From assembly GCF_020386615.1 (NCBI RefSeq), contig NZ_CP077769.1:5456001-5520000 (forward strand): a stretch of 64,000 nucleotides of DNA, written 5' to 3'. The notes under the pieces were generated by a model that was not told the DNA's origin, searched no databases, and worked only from the letters and a program-made list of their open reading frames with translations. Within the stretch, counting starts at the first letter, position 1. Each line of letters starts with the position of its first letter. Positions 26,416 to 34,846 of the stretch are shown here, in pieces. The stretch comes from Chitinophaga pendula. GTDB lineage: Bacteria; Bacteroidota; Bacteroidia; Chitinophagales; Chitinophagaceae. A program made the translations under genes and the position numbers.

Positions 26416-27564
26416 ATGAGGACATATTCATTCAAACATGTACGTATGGGGGCGATGTTATTATTATCGGCTGGCGTGTTGCCTGTTGTTGCGCAGCAGG
26501 CGAGCGGGGATCTGCGACATTTTCCGAAGGGGGCAACTCCGGAGGAGGTAGGTAAGCGGATAGCGGTTCATTTTGTGGCGACGCCGCATACTAATTTCGG
26601 GCGGCCGACGCCGCCGAAGATCCTGACGTACCCGGAGACCTGTACCTGGTATGGGGCGTTGGTGTTTGCGAAAGAGAGTAAAGACCGGCAGCTGGCGGCG
26701 GACCTGAAGGCCCGTTTTGAGCCATTGTTCACGACGGAGGCGTCGATGGTGCCACCGGCGGATCACGTGGATCATACGGTATTCGGAGCGGTGCCGCTGG
26801 AGTTGTACCAGCAGACGAAGGAGGCACGATTCCTGGAATTGGGGCAACGTATGGCTGACAAGCAATGGGGAACGCCGGAGGGGCCACATGTGAAGCCGGA
26901 GGCAGCGGGGTATCAGGCCCGTGGATTGAGCTGGCAGACCCGTATGTGGATAGATGACATGTTCATGATCACGATGGTACAGTCGCAGGCTTACCGGGCG
27001 ACCGGCAATAAGGAATACATTGACCGGGCGGCCCGGGAAATGGTGGTATACCTCGATTCTTTACAGCAGCCTAATGGGTTGTTTTACCATGCTCCTGATG
27101 TGCCCTTTTTCTGGGGACGTGGCGACGGTTGGATGGCGGCTGGTATGAGCGAATTATTACGATCTCTGCCGAAGGACAATCCGCATCGTGCGCGTATAAT
27201 GGCTGGTTATAAAAAGATGATGGCCTCACTTCTCCAATACCAGGCGCAAGACGGTATGTGGCGGCAGCTGATCGACGATGCGGCATCGTGGCCGGAGACC
27301 TCTGCTACGGGTATGTTCACTTTTGCGATGATCACCGGTGTGAAGAACGGGTGGCTGGATGCGAAAATCTATGGTCCTGCTGCGCGTAAGGGCTGGCTGG
27401 CGCTGATCGGTTATATTGATGCTCATGACGATGTGCGGGAGGTGTGTGAGGGTACGAATAAGAAAAATGACCGGCAGTATTACCTGGACCGTAAACGTAT
27501 TACCGGGGATCTACACGGGCAGGCGCCGGTATTATGGTGTGCTACGGCATTACTGCGGAAATAG
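26416..27564 (+). CDS. GH105-type unsaturated glucuronyl/galacturonyl hydrolase
   Basis: This 382-residue protein has a signal peptide (MRTYSFKHVRMGAMLLLSAGVLPVVA) and the alpha6/alpha6 barrel of GH88/GH105 enzymes, which remove unsaturated uronic acids from oligosaccharides produced by lyases. The catalytic Asp region is LSWQTRMWIDDMFMI near residues 168-182; FFWGRGDGWMAAGMSELL near 222-239 and SWPETSATGMFTFAM near 287-301 are family landmarks. It is probably periplasmic and works on pectin- or glycosaminoglycan-derived fragments; no lyase is nearby. A LacI-type palindrome lies upstream. The serine hydrolase begins 96 bases after it. Confidence 0.88.
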   Translation: MRTYSFKHVRMGAMLLLSAGVLPVVAQQASGDLRHFPKGATPEEVGKRIAVHFVATPHTNFGRPTPPKILTYPETCTWYGALVFAKESKDRQLAADLKARFEPLFTTEASMVPPADHVDHTVFGAVPLELYQQTKEARFLELGQRMADKQWGTPEGPHVKPEAAGYQARGLSWQTRMWIDDMFMITMVQSQAYRATGNKEYIDRAAREMVVYLDSLQQPNGLFYHAPDVPFFWGRGDGWMAAGMSELLRSLPKDNPHRARIMAGYKKMMASLLQYQAQDGMWRQLIDDAASWPETSATGMFTFAMITGVKNGWLDAKIYGPAARKGWLALIGYIDAHDDVREVCEGTNKKNDRQYYLDRKRITGDLHGQAPVLWCATALLRK

Positions 27565-27660
27565 AAAGCCCCTTGCTTTCGGGGAAGCGCTTTTCAGAAG
27601 AGATGGTGCTGGTATTTACCAAGCATTATGTCTATCTTGATCAGCGTATCAAAATTTGTT

Positions 27661-28959
27661 ATGAAAAAGCTATTATTCCACGCAGGCCTATTGCTTATAG
27701 CCAGTGCTCCCGTTTTTGCCCAGAAGACAGCCATTACTTTACAGACAGGATCACCCGCCAGTGTGGGGATGTCTGAGGAGCGACTGGGACGTATTGACAA
27801 AGTATTGCAGGAGTATGCGGACAAGCGGTGGGTGAACGGTGTGACGGCGATGATCGTCAAGGACGGTAAGATCGTTTACAACAAGGCATTCGGATATGAC
27901 AATGTAGCGCGGAAGACGCCGATGAAGACGGATGAGATCTTCCGTATTGCGTCGCAGACGAAGGCGATCACGAGTGTGGCAGTGATGATGTTGTATGAAG
28001 AAGGTAAGTTCCTGCTGGATGATCCTATTTCCAAATATATTCCTGCCTTTAAGCATCCTAAGGTGATCACGCAGTTCAATATGTTGGATACGACGTATAC
28101 GACGGCGCCTGCGAAGCGGGAGATCACGATCCGGCATTTGCTGACACATACGTCGGGTATAGACTATGCGCAGATCGGCAGTAAGGAAGCGAATGCGATG
28201 TATGCAAAAGCCGGTGTGATCGGTGGCATTGGAGTAGGTAAGATCCTGCTGGCGGATAAAATGAAGATACTGGGCGGACTGCCTATATTCCACGAACCCG
28301 GTGAGAAGTTCACCTACGGGTTGAATACGGATGTGCTGGGATACCTGGTGGAGGTATTGTCTGGTATGAGCCTGGATCAGTTCTTACGGCAACGTCTTTT
28401 TGAGCCATTGGGGATGAAGGACACTTATTTCTACCTGCCGAAGGAGAAGCAATCGCGGCTGGCATCGTTGTATTCGGAGGATAAGAACAGTGGTACGGTG
28501 GAGTTGATGCCTGCGATGCGTGACCTGAACGGGAATTTTGTGCGGGACTATCCTAATGAGGCCGGCACTTATTATTCCGGCGGCGGAGGTCTTTCCTCTA
28601 CGATGTATGACTATGCTATTTTCCTGCAGATGTTACTGAATGGCGGGGAGTATAACGGGCAGCGTATATTGGGGCGTAATACGGTGCGTATTATGACGAT
28701 GAATCAGATCGGGGATGTGGCTTATGATGAGGTGGGGAATAAGTTTGGTTTGGGATTCAAGGTAACGACACCGGAGGGCAGCAGTTTTTCGCCCCTTCCG
28801 GAGGGCGTATTTGAATGGGGTGGCATGTTTGCCACTACATACTGGGCAGACCCTAAAGAGCGCGTAATCGGGCTTATTTACCGCAATATATGGCCTACTT
28901 CCCGCGGGGAGTTGCCATTAAAATACAAGGTGCTGGTTTACCAGGCGCTGAACAGATAG
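27661..28959 (+). CDS. Serine hydrolase of the class C beta-lactamase family
   Basis: The start is set at ATG 27661 (432 residues), where MKKLLFHAGLLLIASAPVFA is a clear signal peptide. The catalytic SxxK motif is SQTK in IFRIASQTKAITS, about residue 90. The usual YxN motif region reads FTYGLNTDVLGYLVEVL, so the Asn is one residue further from the Tyr than in class C enzymes, and the third motif region is FEWGGMFATTYWADP. Such proteins include esterases, D-aminopeptidases and beta-lactamases; nothing here points to one of these. It is periplasmic. An intrinsic terminator follows, and its stem covers the end of the convergent lanthipeptide dehydratase gene. Confidence 0.88.
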   Translation: MKKLLFHAGLLLIASAPVFAQKTAITLQTGSPASVGMSEERLGRIDKVLQEYADKRWVNGVTAMIVKDGKIVYNKAFGYDNVARKTPMKTDEIFRIASQTKAITSVAVMMLYEEGKFLLDDPISKYIPAFKHPKVITQFNMLDTTYTTAPAKREITIRHLLTHTSGIDYAQIGSKEANAMYAKAGVIGGIGVGKILLADKMKILGGLPIFHEPGEKFTYGLNTDVLGYLVEVLSGMSLDQFLRQRLFEPLGMKDTYFYLPKEKQSRLASLYSEDKNSGTVELMPAMRDLNGNFVRDYPNEAGTYYSGGGGLSSTMYDYAIFLQMLLNGGEYNGQRILGRNTVRIMTMNQIGDVAYDEVGNKFGLGFKVTTPEGSSFSPLPEGVFEWGGMFATTYWADPKERVIGLIYRNIWPTSRGELPLKYKVLVYQALNR

Positions 28960-28982
28960 GCGGTCCTGCGTATGGGATCGGG

Positions 28983-29021
28983 CAAAGCGTATAGTGCGGG
29001 GCACTATACGCTTTGTTTTTT
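28983..29021 (+). terminator. Strong intrinsic terminator overlapping the lanB stop
   Basis: CAAAGCGTATAGTG (28983-28996) pairs perfectly over 14 bp with CACTATACGCTTTG (29002-29015), with a 5-base loop and a T-run 29016-29021. It ends the serine hydrolase transcript. The right arm also contains the TAG stop (29004-29006) and last codons of lanB on the other strand. Confidence 0.92.
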
Positions 29022-32000
29022 GTGAATGGCGAGTCTGGAGGAGTAGTAGCGTTCGAGGTAGTGATAGATGACCAGTTCGTGTTTGCGTTGGTTGGACAGG
29101 ATCATGCGGTTGATGAACATGTGGATATAGCTGGTCATCCTATCGATGAACGGCGCCGGTTCGCCATCGTTGTTGCCGAAGGCGCTGATGGCTGCTCTGA
29201 GGCGTTCGGAGCGGCGGTTGAACAAGGCGATGGCGGCTTCTATTTCGTTGGCTTCATCCTGGTTGGGATCGAGGAGGCTATGTAGGCGCGGGGTATGGTC
29301 GCGGTATTTATCATTGAGTTGTTGCAGCAGGGATTTAGCGCCACCAAATTCGGTGTGGAAGGCCTGTTGCATTCTTTTGAGCAAGGCTGCTTTTGCTGCC
29401 AGGTCGTATCCGAAATCGTCGAGTAGCATATCTATGCCTCTGGCGGCCAGTAGCCAACGGAATTGTTCTCCCTCTTCTCCATCGAGGAGGTCGAGCAGTT
29501 CGATGACCGCTTCGCTATCGATGTGGAAGAAGTCTTCGCTGAATTCCATGGTGTGGTAGCCATATCGTTCTATTTCTCTTTCGTAGGTATCTAGTTGTAT
29601 GCGATAGGTGAGTTCCTGGCCGGCATCGCTGATGGCGGTGTGCAGGCGTTCGAGCACCTGTTGCCAGAAGTTGCCGCCATCTGTTTGATGGAACCTGATC
29701 CGGATGTGCGGGTTAGGGTCGGCATATCGGATGAAGAACCATTTATCGATGATCTGTTCTTCCATCAGTTCCTGTACCAGTGGCCGCAATATGTTTTTCA
29801 GGATATTTTCGCCGCTGGCGGTGCCACCATATATTTTGACATAGAGCCATTCGCTGCCTGGCAGGAAGCGGCGCTGCGGAGGTGTTATGACTGTAGTATC
29901 CGCAGTGGCGCCTGCTGTAGTGATGGGGACCGGACGGGTACTTTTCAAGGGGAAGATGACTTCGTTAGTATATACGCCTTCTGCACTTTTTATCCAGCAT
30001 TGGTCGACGGTGTTCAGGACTTCCTGGAGGTTGACCTTTTCCTTTTTGAGCAAGGTGGCGGATAGTATTTGTAAGCAGCATTCATTGCCGGTATCGAGGA
30101 GCAGTTCGTTATCGCCTTCGGCCAGCACTACATAGCGAGGTAGCTGAAGGCGGCCTTTCAGTTCTTTACTGAAGGTGGCGATGTCTGGTGACTGGTTGCC
30201 TTTTTTAGGCAGGTTATTGAGGGAAGGAAAGTCTTTTTTATGGAGTATCCAGGTGCATCTGCTGAGGATGATCTTCCCGTAGCGTACGCGAGGGAGGAAG
30301 GGCTCCTCTCCTGCCAGGTTCCATTGCCAGGACAGGAAGGGTGTGAGTTGTTGTGTTTGCAGGTCGCACAGGAATTTGTAGGCCGGGAGGCTGCCTGCGT
30401 GGAAGTTGTGGGCAGTGCTGAGCCGGGGTATGACCTGTTTGTTGAGTTTTTTGGAGCGCAGGATAACGGTATCCTGTTGTACGCTTACCAGGAGGTCTGA
30501 CAGTGGTATTTGGTGGGAGTTTGGTACGCTGCCTTGTCCGAGGTATACGATCTCATAGTCGCGAAGTTGGGGGCGCATGAGGATGTTACCGGTTCTGGAT
30601 TCGGGCAGGTGGATGACTTCGGCGAATACGGTATTGGGGCGGTATTGTTCTTCTTCGCGGAGGCATTCTTTCACTTTTGCGGTGAGGGTGGTATCGCCGT
30701 GGCAGAAGCGTCCCAGCAGGTTAGCTGCGGAGGGGCCGGTACATACGCCCAGTTCGAAGCGGTATTCGCCTGCATCGATGGCTTCAGCGCTGGCGCCGAG
30801 GATGCTACCCATGAGATAGAGGCTGTCGGGTATTACCGGTTCTTTTTTATCCTGTAGTTCGTTGAGATCGTCGTTGGAGAGAACGATCTCTTGTTGTCCG
30901 GCGAGGAGACAGGCCTTTAGTTTCTGGGTTTGGAAGGTATGGAACTTACTCCAGGGAATGGAGGTAGTTTCTGTCTGCTGGCCGGTAAATATCTTGTCTA
31001 CGAGGGGGGTATGGTCTGCGGCGGTGCCGGTATGGTCGCCGTAGCCGATGCCGGCATCGGTATCGAGTACGGCTACCAGTGGTACTTCACCCTCTTCGTA
31101 TCGTTCGGCGAATGCTTTACAGAAGTTTTTGAGATCGTTATTGTTAGCGGGCCGGGCTATTTTCCACAATTGTTGTACTTGTTGTTGAATATCGGCGATG
31201 AGGGATTGGCTGAGTGTGTTGGAATCGGTAGCCAGGAACAGGTCTGTTTGTACGAGGTCTTTCCGTTGTGTTTCGGGTAAGAGGGCACGTACGAGTGCAT
31301 GTGTTTCGAAGTATTTGTCGACGCCGGCGGACTGGTTCTGCAGGAGTTCATGGATGCGGGTGAGTGGATGCAGGAGTGGGTCGGTGTGTTGTAAGGCGGA
31401 CAATTTACCGAGGAGTACGCGGAAGAATTCTTCTCCGGTGACGGTAGGTTCGAAGGTGCTGAGCAGTATCTGGCTATCTATCAGTTCGAGTATGAATTCG
31501 CGGGCTTCTTCCAGGGATATTTCGTCGTTGATGAGTATTTCGCACAGTTCGGGTATGGAAGCGCCATTTTCGGCCCTGGAGAGGACGGCGTCGAGGTATT
31601 CGGAGGCATTGACGGCGGTGAGGTCGTAATGCCGGAATTTGTTTTGAATGGTGAAAGCTGCGTACCGGTATGCCCCTGCCATTTTGTAGATGGAGTTGTT
31701 GGGGAACCAGGTGAGTTGTTCTTTTATGGCAGGTTCGCGTATGATCATGTTGGTGAGTTCGGCCACATAGTTCATATCGAGGCGGCAGTGTTTTTTATAT
31801 TCTTCCCTGGGGGCGAGTACGATGCTGGTATGCTCTGCGGGCTTCCCGGTGGCGCAGCCGGCGAAGAGGCCATAGGGGGTACATCTGCTGATCATGCGGA
31901 GCAGGTACCGGAAGAGGGACAGGGCCAGTTTATTGACGGCGGCGGTGTCTGTGAGTTGCCCTTCCTGCCATTTCTGCCATTGCTGGTAGAGTTCGGGGGA

Positions 32001-32153
32001 GGCGATATAGATGGCTTCCTGCAGGTCGGGGGTGTTGAATATTTCGTTGATCTGCTGTGGGAGATCAGACAGTTGCCAGTTACTGATGTTTTGGACCAGG
32101 TTGAGTGGCAGATAGGGTGTACGGATGAGGTAAAAATCTTTAAAAGCGATCAT
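29004..32153 (-). CDS. lanB: Full-length class I lanthipeptide dehydratase LanB
   Basis: This 1049-residue cytoplasmic enzyme matches full-length LanB proteins, which glutamylate Ser and Thr of a precursor using glutamyl-tRNA and then eliminate glutamate to give dehydroamino acids. The N-terminal glutamylation domain begins FKDFYLIRTPYLPLNLV and has LFRYLLRMISRCTPYGLFAG near residues 85-104, a hallmark of the family. The C-terminal elimination domain (SpaB_C-like, from about 770) has LYVKIYGGTASGENIL and WFFIRYADPNPHIRIRF at 805-821. It faces away from four precursor genes with a 435-base divergent control region between. Unlike some Bacteroidota loci it is not split into two proteins. Confidence 0.95.
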   Translation of the reverse strand: MIAFKDFYLIRTPYLPLNLVQNISNWQLSDLPQQINEIFNTPDLQEAIYIASPELYQQWQKWQEGQLTDTAAVNKLALSLFRYLLRMISRCTPYGLFAGCATGKPAEHTSIVLAPREEYKKHCRLDMNYVAELTNMIIREPAIKEQLTWFPNNSIYKMAGAYRYAAFTIQNKFRHYDLTAVNASEYLDAVLSRAENGASIPELCEILINDEISLEEAREFILELIDSQILLSTFEPTVTGEEFFRVLLGKLSALQHTDPLLHPLTRIHELLQNQSAGVDKYFETHALVRALLPETQRKDLVQTDLFLATDSNTLSQSLIADIQQQVQQLWKIARPANNNDLKNFCKAFAERYEEGEVPLVAVLDTDAGIGYGDHTGTAADHTPLVDKIFTGQQTETTSIPWSKFHTFQTQKLKACLLAGQQEIVLSNDDLNELQDKKEPVIPDSLYLMGSILGASAEAIDAGEYRFELGVCTGPSAANLLGRFCHGDTTLTAKVKECLREEEQYRPNTVFAEVIHLPESRTGNILMRPQLRDYEIVYLGQGSVPNSHQIPLSDLLVSVQQDTVILRSKKLNKQVIPRLSTAHNFHAGSLPAYKFLCDLQTQQLTPFLSWQWNLAGEEPFLPRVRYGKIILSRCTWILHKKDFPSLNNLPKKGNQSPDIATFSKELKGRLQLPRYVVLAEGDNELLLDTGNECCLQILSATLLKKEKVNLQEVLNTVDQCWIKSAEGVYTNEVIFPLKSTRPVPITTAGATADTTVITPPQRRFLPGSEWLYVKIYGGTASGENILKNILRPLVQELMEEQIIDKWFFIRYADPNPHIRIRFHQTDGGNFWQQVLERLHTAISDAGQELTYRIQLDTYEREIERYGYHTMEFSEDFFHIDSEAVIELLDLLDGEEGEQFRWLLAARGIDMLLDDFGYDLAAKAALLKRMQQAFHTEFGGAKSLLQQLNDKYRDHTPRLHSLLDPNQDEANEIEAAIALFNRRSERLRAAISAFGNNDGEPAPFIDRMTSYIHMFINRMILSNQRKHELVIYHYLERYYSSRLAIHKKQSV

Positions 32154-32588
32154 GGTTCATCTAAATAGTCTCAATATTAGCAAGGTAACGTTGCTGAAGA
32201 TAGGGGCTTTTACGCAAAGAGCGGTCTCCCCTTTTCAGGGGATATTTAGTTGCTTGTCGGGCCTCCCAAGTCTAAATATAAAAAATCCCCTTTTTACATG
32301 AATTTTAGAATGGAGGTTTCTCTTACTTTTAGGAGCGCTTTGAACAATTGAAGAATAAACCATTTGCCATGAGAAAAGCCCTCCCGACCAGCGAACCGGG
32401 TGGGGACGAAAGACAGACAATACTATCCGTTGCTACGAAGTGAGATTTCCATAGTTGTAAGGCGATCTGTTATCCTCCACATCTGAATGGATGTGTGCGT
32501 GGTTATTGCGGGGATGCTATTCTTTCAATGTGTATTTCCCCGTTACCGTTGTGTTTCTACATTTTCCAAATATCTAAAATCGTAAACC
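32154..32588. promoter_or_regulatory. Divergent control region of the lanthipeptide locus
   Basis: No gene is supported in these 435 bases. CGGGGATGCT (32509-32518) and CCCCGTTA (32538-32545) can form a 6-bp stem and recur as a pair before lanC. A Bacteroidota-type promoter candidate has TTTC at 32535-32538 and TACATTTT at 32558-32565 with 19 bases between, close to the consensus TTTG-N19-TAnnTTTG; it would place the start about 15-20 bases before the first precursor ATG. CCCC and GGGG at about 32230-32240 can form a short hairpin. Confidence 0.45.
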
Positions 32589-32735
32589 ATGAAAAAGAGA
32601 ACCGAATCAAAATTGAATCTGGGCAAGATCAAAGTGGCTAAGCTGAGTCAATCCAACCAGGAAGTAGCTTTTCGTCCTACTTATACTGGCTGCAGTCTGA
32701 AATGTACGCCTCCTATCAGCCTGGCAGGTTGCTAA
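32589..32735 (+). CDS. Lanthipeptide precursor 1 (group A)
   Basis: This 48-residue peptide is too short for usual gene callers. The leader MKKRTESKLNLGKIKVAKLS is the Lys-rich, LNLGK-type leader seen in Bacteroidota class I lanthipeptides. The likely core starts near residue 29 (RPTYTGCSLKC) and ends SLAGC. Thr31, Thr33, Ser36, Thr40 and Ser44 are candidate dehydration sites and Cys35, Cys39 and Cys48 candidate ring partners; SLKC and SLAGC suit short lanthionine rings. Leader similarity to three sibling genes and adjacency to LanB and LanC support the call. The cleavage point is uncertain. Confidence 0.9.
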   Translation: MKKRTESKLNLGKIKVAKLSQSNQEVAFRPTYTGCSLKCTPPISLAGC

Positions 32736-32770
32736 TCCATTATTGATTCACGCATTTAAAGATCGACCAC

Positions 32771-32902
32771 ATGAAAAAGATTGAAACCAAGAAACTGAAC
32801 CTGGGTAAAGTTAAGATATCCAATCTGAGCCATCAGCAGGGCGAAGCTGTTCGTCCTACTTATACTGGTTGCAGTCTGAAATGTCCTCCTCCTACCCGCT
32901 AA
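32771..32902 (+). CDS. Lanthipeptide precursor 2 (group A)
   Basis: This 43-residue peptide starts 35 bases after precursor 1. Its leader MKKIETKKLNLGKVKISNLS matches precursor 1, and the core has the same RPTYTGCSLKC, 32 of 33 bases identical to the first copy, then a shorter tail PPPTR without a third Cys. Thr30, Thr32, Ser35 and Thr42 with Cys34 and Cys38 allow two rings. The near-identical core DNA points to a recent duplication of the first gene. A GC-rich terminator follows immediately, so precursors 1 and 2 appear to form their own transcription unit. Confidence 0.9.
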   Translation: MKKIETKKLNLGKVKISNLSHQQGEAVRPTYTGCSLKCPPPTR

Positions 32903-32920
32903 TTACCAGCGATGGAAAGG

Positions 32921-32956
32921 GGCCGGCCGGTTGAGATGCGGCCGGCCTTTGTTTTT
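32921..32956 (+). terminator. Intrinsic terminator between precursor pairs
   Basis: GGCCGGCCG (32921-32929) pairs with CGGCCGGCC (32939-32947) over 9 bp around a 9-base loop, then TTTGTTTTT. It would end or strongly attenuate transcription after precursor 2, so precursors 3-4 and lanC need readthrough or their own promoter. Confidence 0.9.
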
Positions 32957-33063
32957 GCGGGTGTTGTTATTACTGCAGTGGCAGGTGCTGCAAGATGCGG
33001 TAAATTTATTAGTGAGACGCTCTGTAATTCCTTTTATTTTTTTCACTTTTTAAACTATTTGTT

Positions 33064-33234
33064 ATGAAGAAGAAGATTGAAAAAAAGCTGTCACTCAGCA
33101 AGATTAAAATTGGTACGTTGACGCAGTCATCTGTTGATGAAGCGGGTATCAGCGGTAAGTTCTGTGTGTCTGTTGTGATCGCCTGTATCAGCCAGGGAGC
33201 ACCTGTATGCAGCGAGGATTCCTGTCGTTTCTAA
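33064..33234 (+). CDS. Lanthipeptide precursor 3 (group B)
   Basis: This 56-residue peptide has the same kind of Lys-rich leader (MKKKIEKKLSLSKIKIGTLT) but an unrelated core. After a DEAGISG segment the core reads on from about residue 28, with Cys34, Cys41, Cys49 and Cys54 and Ser30, Ser36, Ser43, Ser50 and Ser53 as possible dehydration sites. It ends with SQGAPVCSEDSCRF, shared almost exactly with precursor 4. It is preceded by an A/T-rich stretch after the GC-rich terminator, so it probably has a promoter of its own. Confidence 0.88.
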   Translation: MKKKIEKKLSLSKIKIGTLTQSSVDEAGISGKFCVSVVIACISQGAPVCSEDSCRF

Positions 33235-33267
33235 TCTGCGGTTATTACGATCTAAAATTGTTTTGTT

Positions 33268-33453
33268 ATGAAGAAAAAGACGCAGAAGAAGCTGGTGATC
33301 AGCAAGCTCACGATAGCGAATCTGAGTGTTCCCAGTTTTGAGGCAAATGGTATCAGCGGCGTGGTATGTCCGTCGAGGGAATGCGTGTCAGTGTTCCTTA
33401 CCTGTGCCAGTCAGGGGGCTCCTGTATGCAGTGAGGATTCTTGTCACTTCTAA
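33268..33453 (+). CDS. Lanthipeptide precursor 4 (group B)
   Basis: This 61-residue peptide begins 33 bases after precursor 3. Its leader MKKKTQKKLVISKLTIANLS is the classic form with TIANLS at the end. The core has GISGVVC, an extra PSREC ring segment compared with precursor 3, and the shared ending SQGAPVCSEDSCHF. Cys34, Cys39, Cys46, Cys54 and Cys59 give up to five rings. The EA dipeptide before the core (FEANGISG) lines up with EA in precursors 2 and 3 and may mark the leader-core border. lanC follows after 172 bases. Confidence 0.9.
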   Translation: MKKKTQKKLVISKLTIANLSVPSFEANGISGVVCPSRECVSVFLTCASQGAPVCSEDSCHF

Positions 33454-33625
33454 TTTATCAGTATTTCCCATTTACAATTCGGGGATGCTTCCGGCGGCAG
33501 TACGGATATAAAAACGTGGAAGTTGCATATTGGCATAATATGGCGGTATTGGCTTTTATATTTTATATTTGGTATTTTACGTTCCGTGGGAGTATCCCCG
33601 TTATTCATTGAACGAATCACCCAAT

Positions 33626-34846
33626 ATGGACCCAAAGACAAGTGCGAACCAGGTATTATCAACCATCAGCGAAGTATTAGTATCCCATTATACCGACCAA
33701 CAGGAGTTGCCCGGCTTGCTCAGCGGTTATACCGGAGCGGCTTTATTTTTTGCTTATTATGCGCAGTATACGGGAGAGCAGCGGTACCAGGATTTTTCTT
33801 TTGAGTTATTAGAGCGGAGTATTACGGCGATGTCGGAGGATGCGATGATCCTGACGCATTGCACGGGTATATCTGGTATTTGCTGGACGATACAGCATTT
33901 TATCAACCAGGGTTTTGCGGACCAGGAGGGTATGGAGGATATTTTTGAGGATGTGAATGAGATGTTAGGAGCTTATATGCGGGAGGAGTTGGTGCAGGGG
34001 CAATGTGATTTTCTGCACCAGGGATTGGGGGCAGCGGTTTATTTCCTGGAGCGGCCTGTGGATGAGGTGTCTACGCGTTATCTGACGGAGGCGGTGCAAT
34101 TGCTGTCGGCGTCGGCGACGGAGTTTGCGGACGGCATCAGCTGGAAGGATCAGTTTTCGAAGACGAGTATGCAATTGTCTGGCGATGCGGTTTGTTATAA
34201 TCTTGGGTTGGCGCATGGGATGCCGGCGATACTGATGGTATTGGGGTTGATATATGTGAAGGGTATTGCGCGGGAGGAGGCCCGTCGTTTGCTGGAAGGC
34301 GGGGTGCGGTGGTTGTTGTCGACGCGTAACCAGGAGGCGACTGCGAATCAATCTTTGTATCCGGTGATCGTAGACCCTGAGAAGAAGGCATATGCGACGA
34401 ATGAGAGTCGTTTGGGATGGTGTTATGGAGATCTGGGTATTGGTATTACGTTATTGAATATTGGTCATTGGCTGCATAATGATCTGTATAAGTCGGAGGG
34501 GCTTGGTATCCTGCAGCATATTGCGGCCCACCGGGATGCGGAGAATGGCGGTATCAATGATGCATGTCTTTGTCATGGCAGTGCGGGGGTATCCCATATA
34601 TTCCGCCGGGCATATCGGCTTACGCAGGACCCGGTGATGCTGGCAGCTGCGGAGCGTTGGCTGGAGGAGGCATTAATTGCGAATACGCATACGGATGGAG
34701 CGGCAGGCTATAAATTTTTTGCTGCTACTTCTTATGAGAATAGTTACAACTTACTGGAGGGGATCAGCGGTATAGGGCTGGCGATCCTTGCGAGTCAGGA
34801 TACGCAGCAGGCGCCTGACTGGGATCGTAGTTTATTGATATCTTAG
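33626..34846 (+). CDS. lanC: Lanthipeptide cyclase LanC
   Basis: This zinc enzyme joins Cys thiols to dehydroamino acids to make lanthionine rings. The start is set at ATG 33626 (406 residues), since MDPKTSANQVLSTISEVL suits LanC and the longer frame begins at TTG. LanC motifs are visible: YNLGLAHGMPAI (NLGLAHG at 192-198), GWCYGDLGIG (Cys266) and CLCHGSAG (Cys316 and His317), the three expected zinc ligands. Length is normal. It follows precursor 4 on the same strand and its control region carries a copy of the CGGGGATGCT / CCCCGTTA pair found before precursor 1. Confidence 0.95.
   Translation: MDPKTSANQVLSTISEVLVSHYTDQQELPGLLSGYTGAALFFAYYAQYTGEQRYQDFSFELLERSITAMSEDAMILTHCTGISGICWTIQHFINQGFADQEGMEDIFEDVNEMLGAYMREELVQGQCDFLHQGLGAAVYFLERPVDEVSTRYLTEAVQLLSASATEFADGISWKDQFSKTSMQLSGDAVCYNLGLAHGMPAILMVLGLIYVKGIAREEARRLLEGGVRWLLSTRNQEATANQSLYPVIVDPEKKAYATNESRLGWCYGDLGIGITLLNIGHWLHNDLYKSEGLGILQHIAAHRDAENGGINDACLCHGSAGVSHIFRRAYRLTQDPVMLAAAERWLEEALIANTHTDGAAGYKFFAATSYENSYNLLEGISGIGLAILASQDTQQAPDWDRSLLIS

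Noticed and set aside
32235..32420. 61-residue minus-strand frame upstream of lanB
   Set aside because: It has no leader-like or domain features, and it falls in the control region of the lanthipeptide locus.
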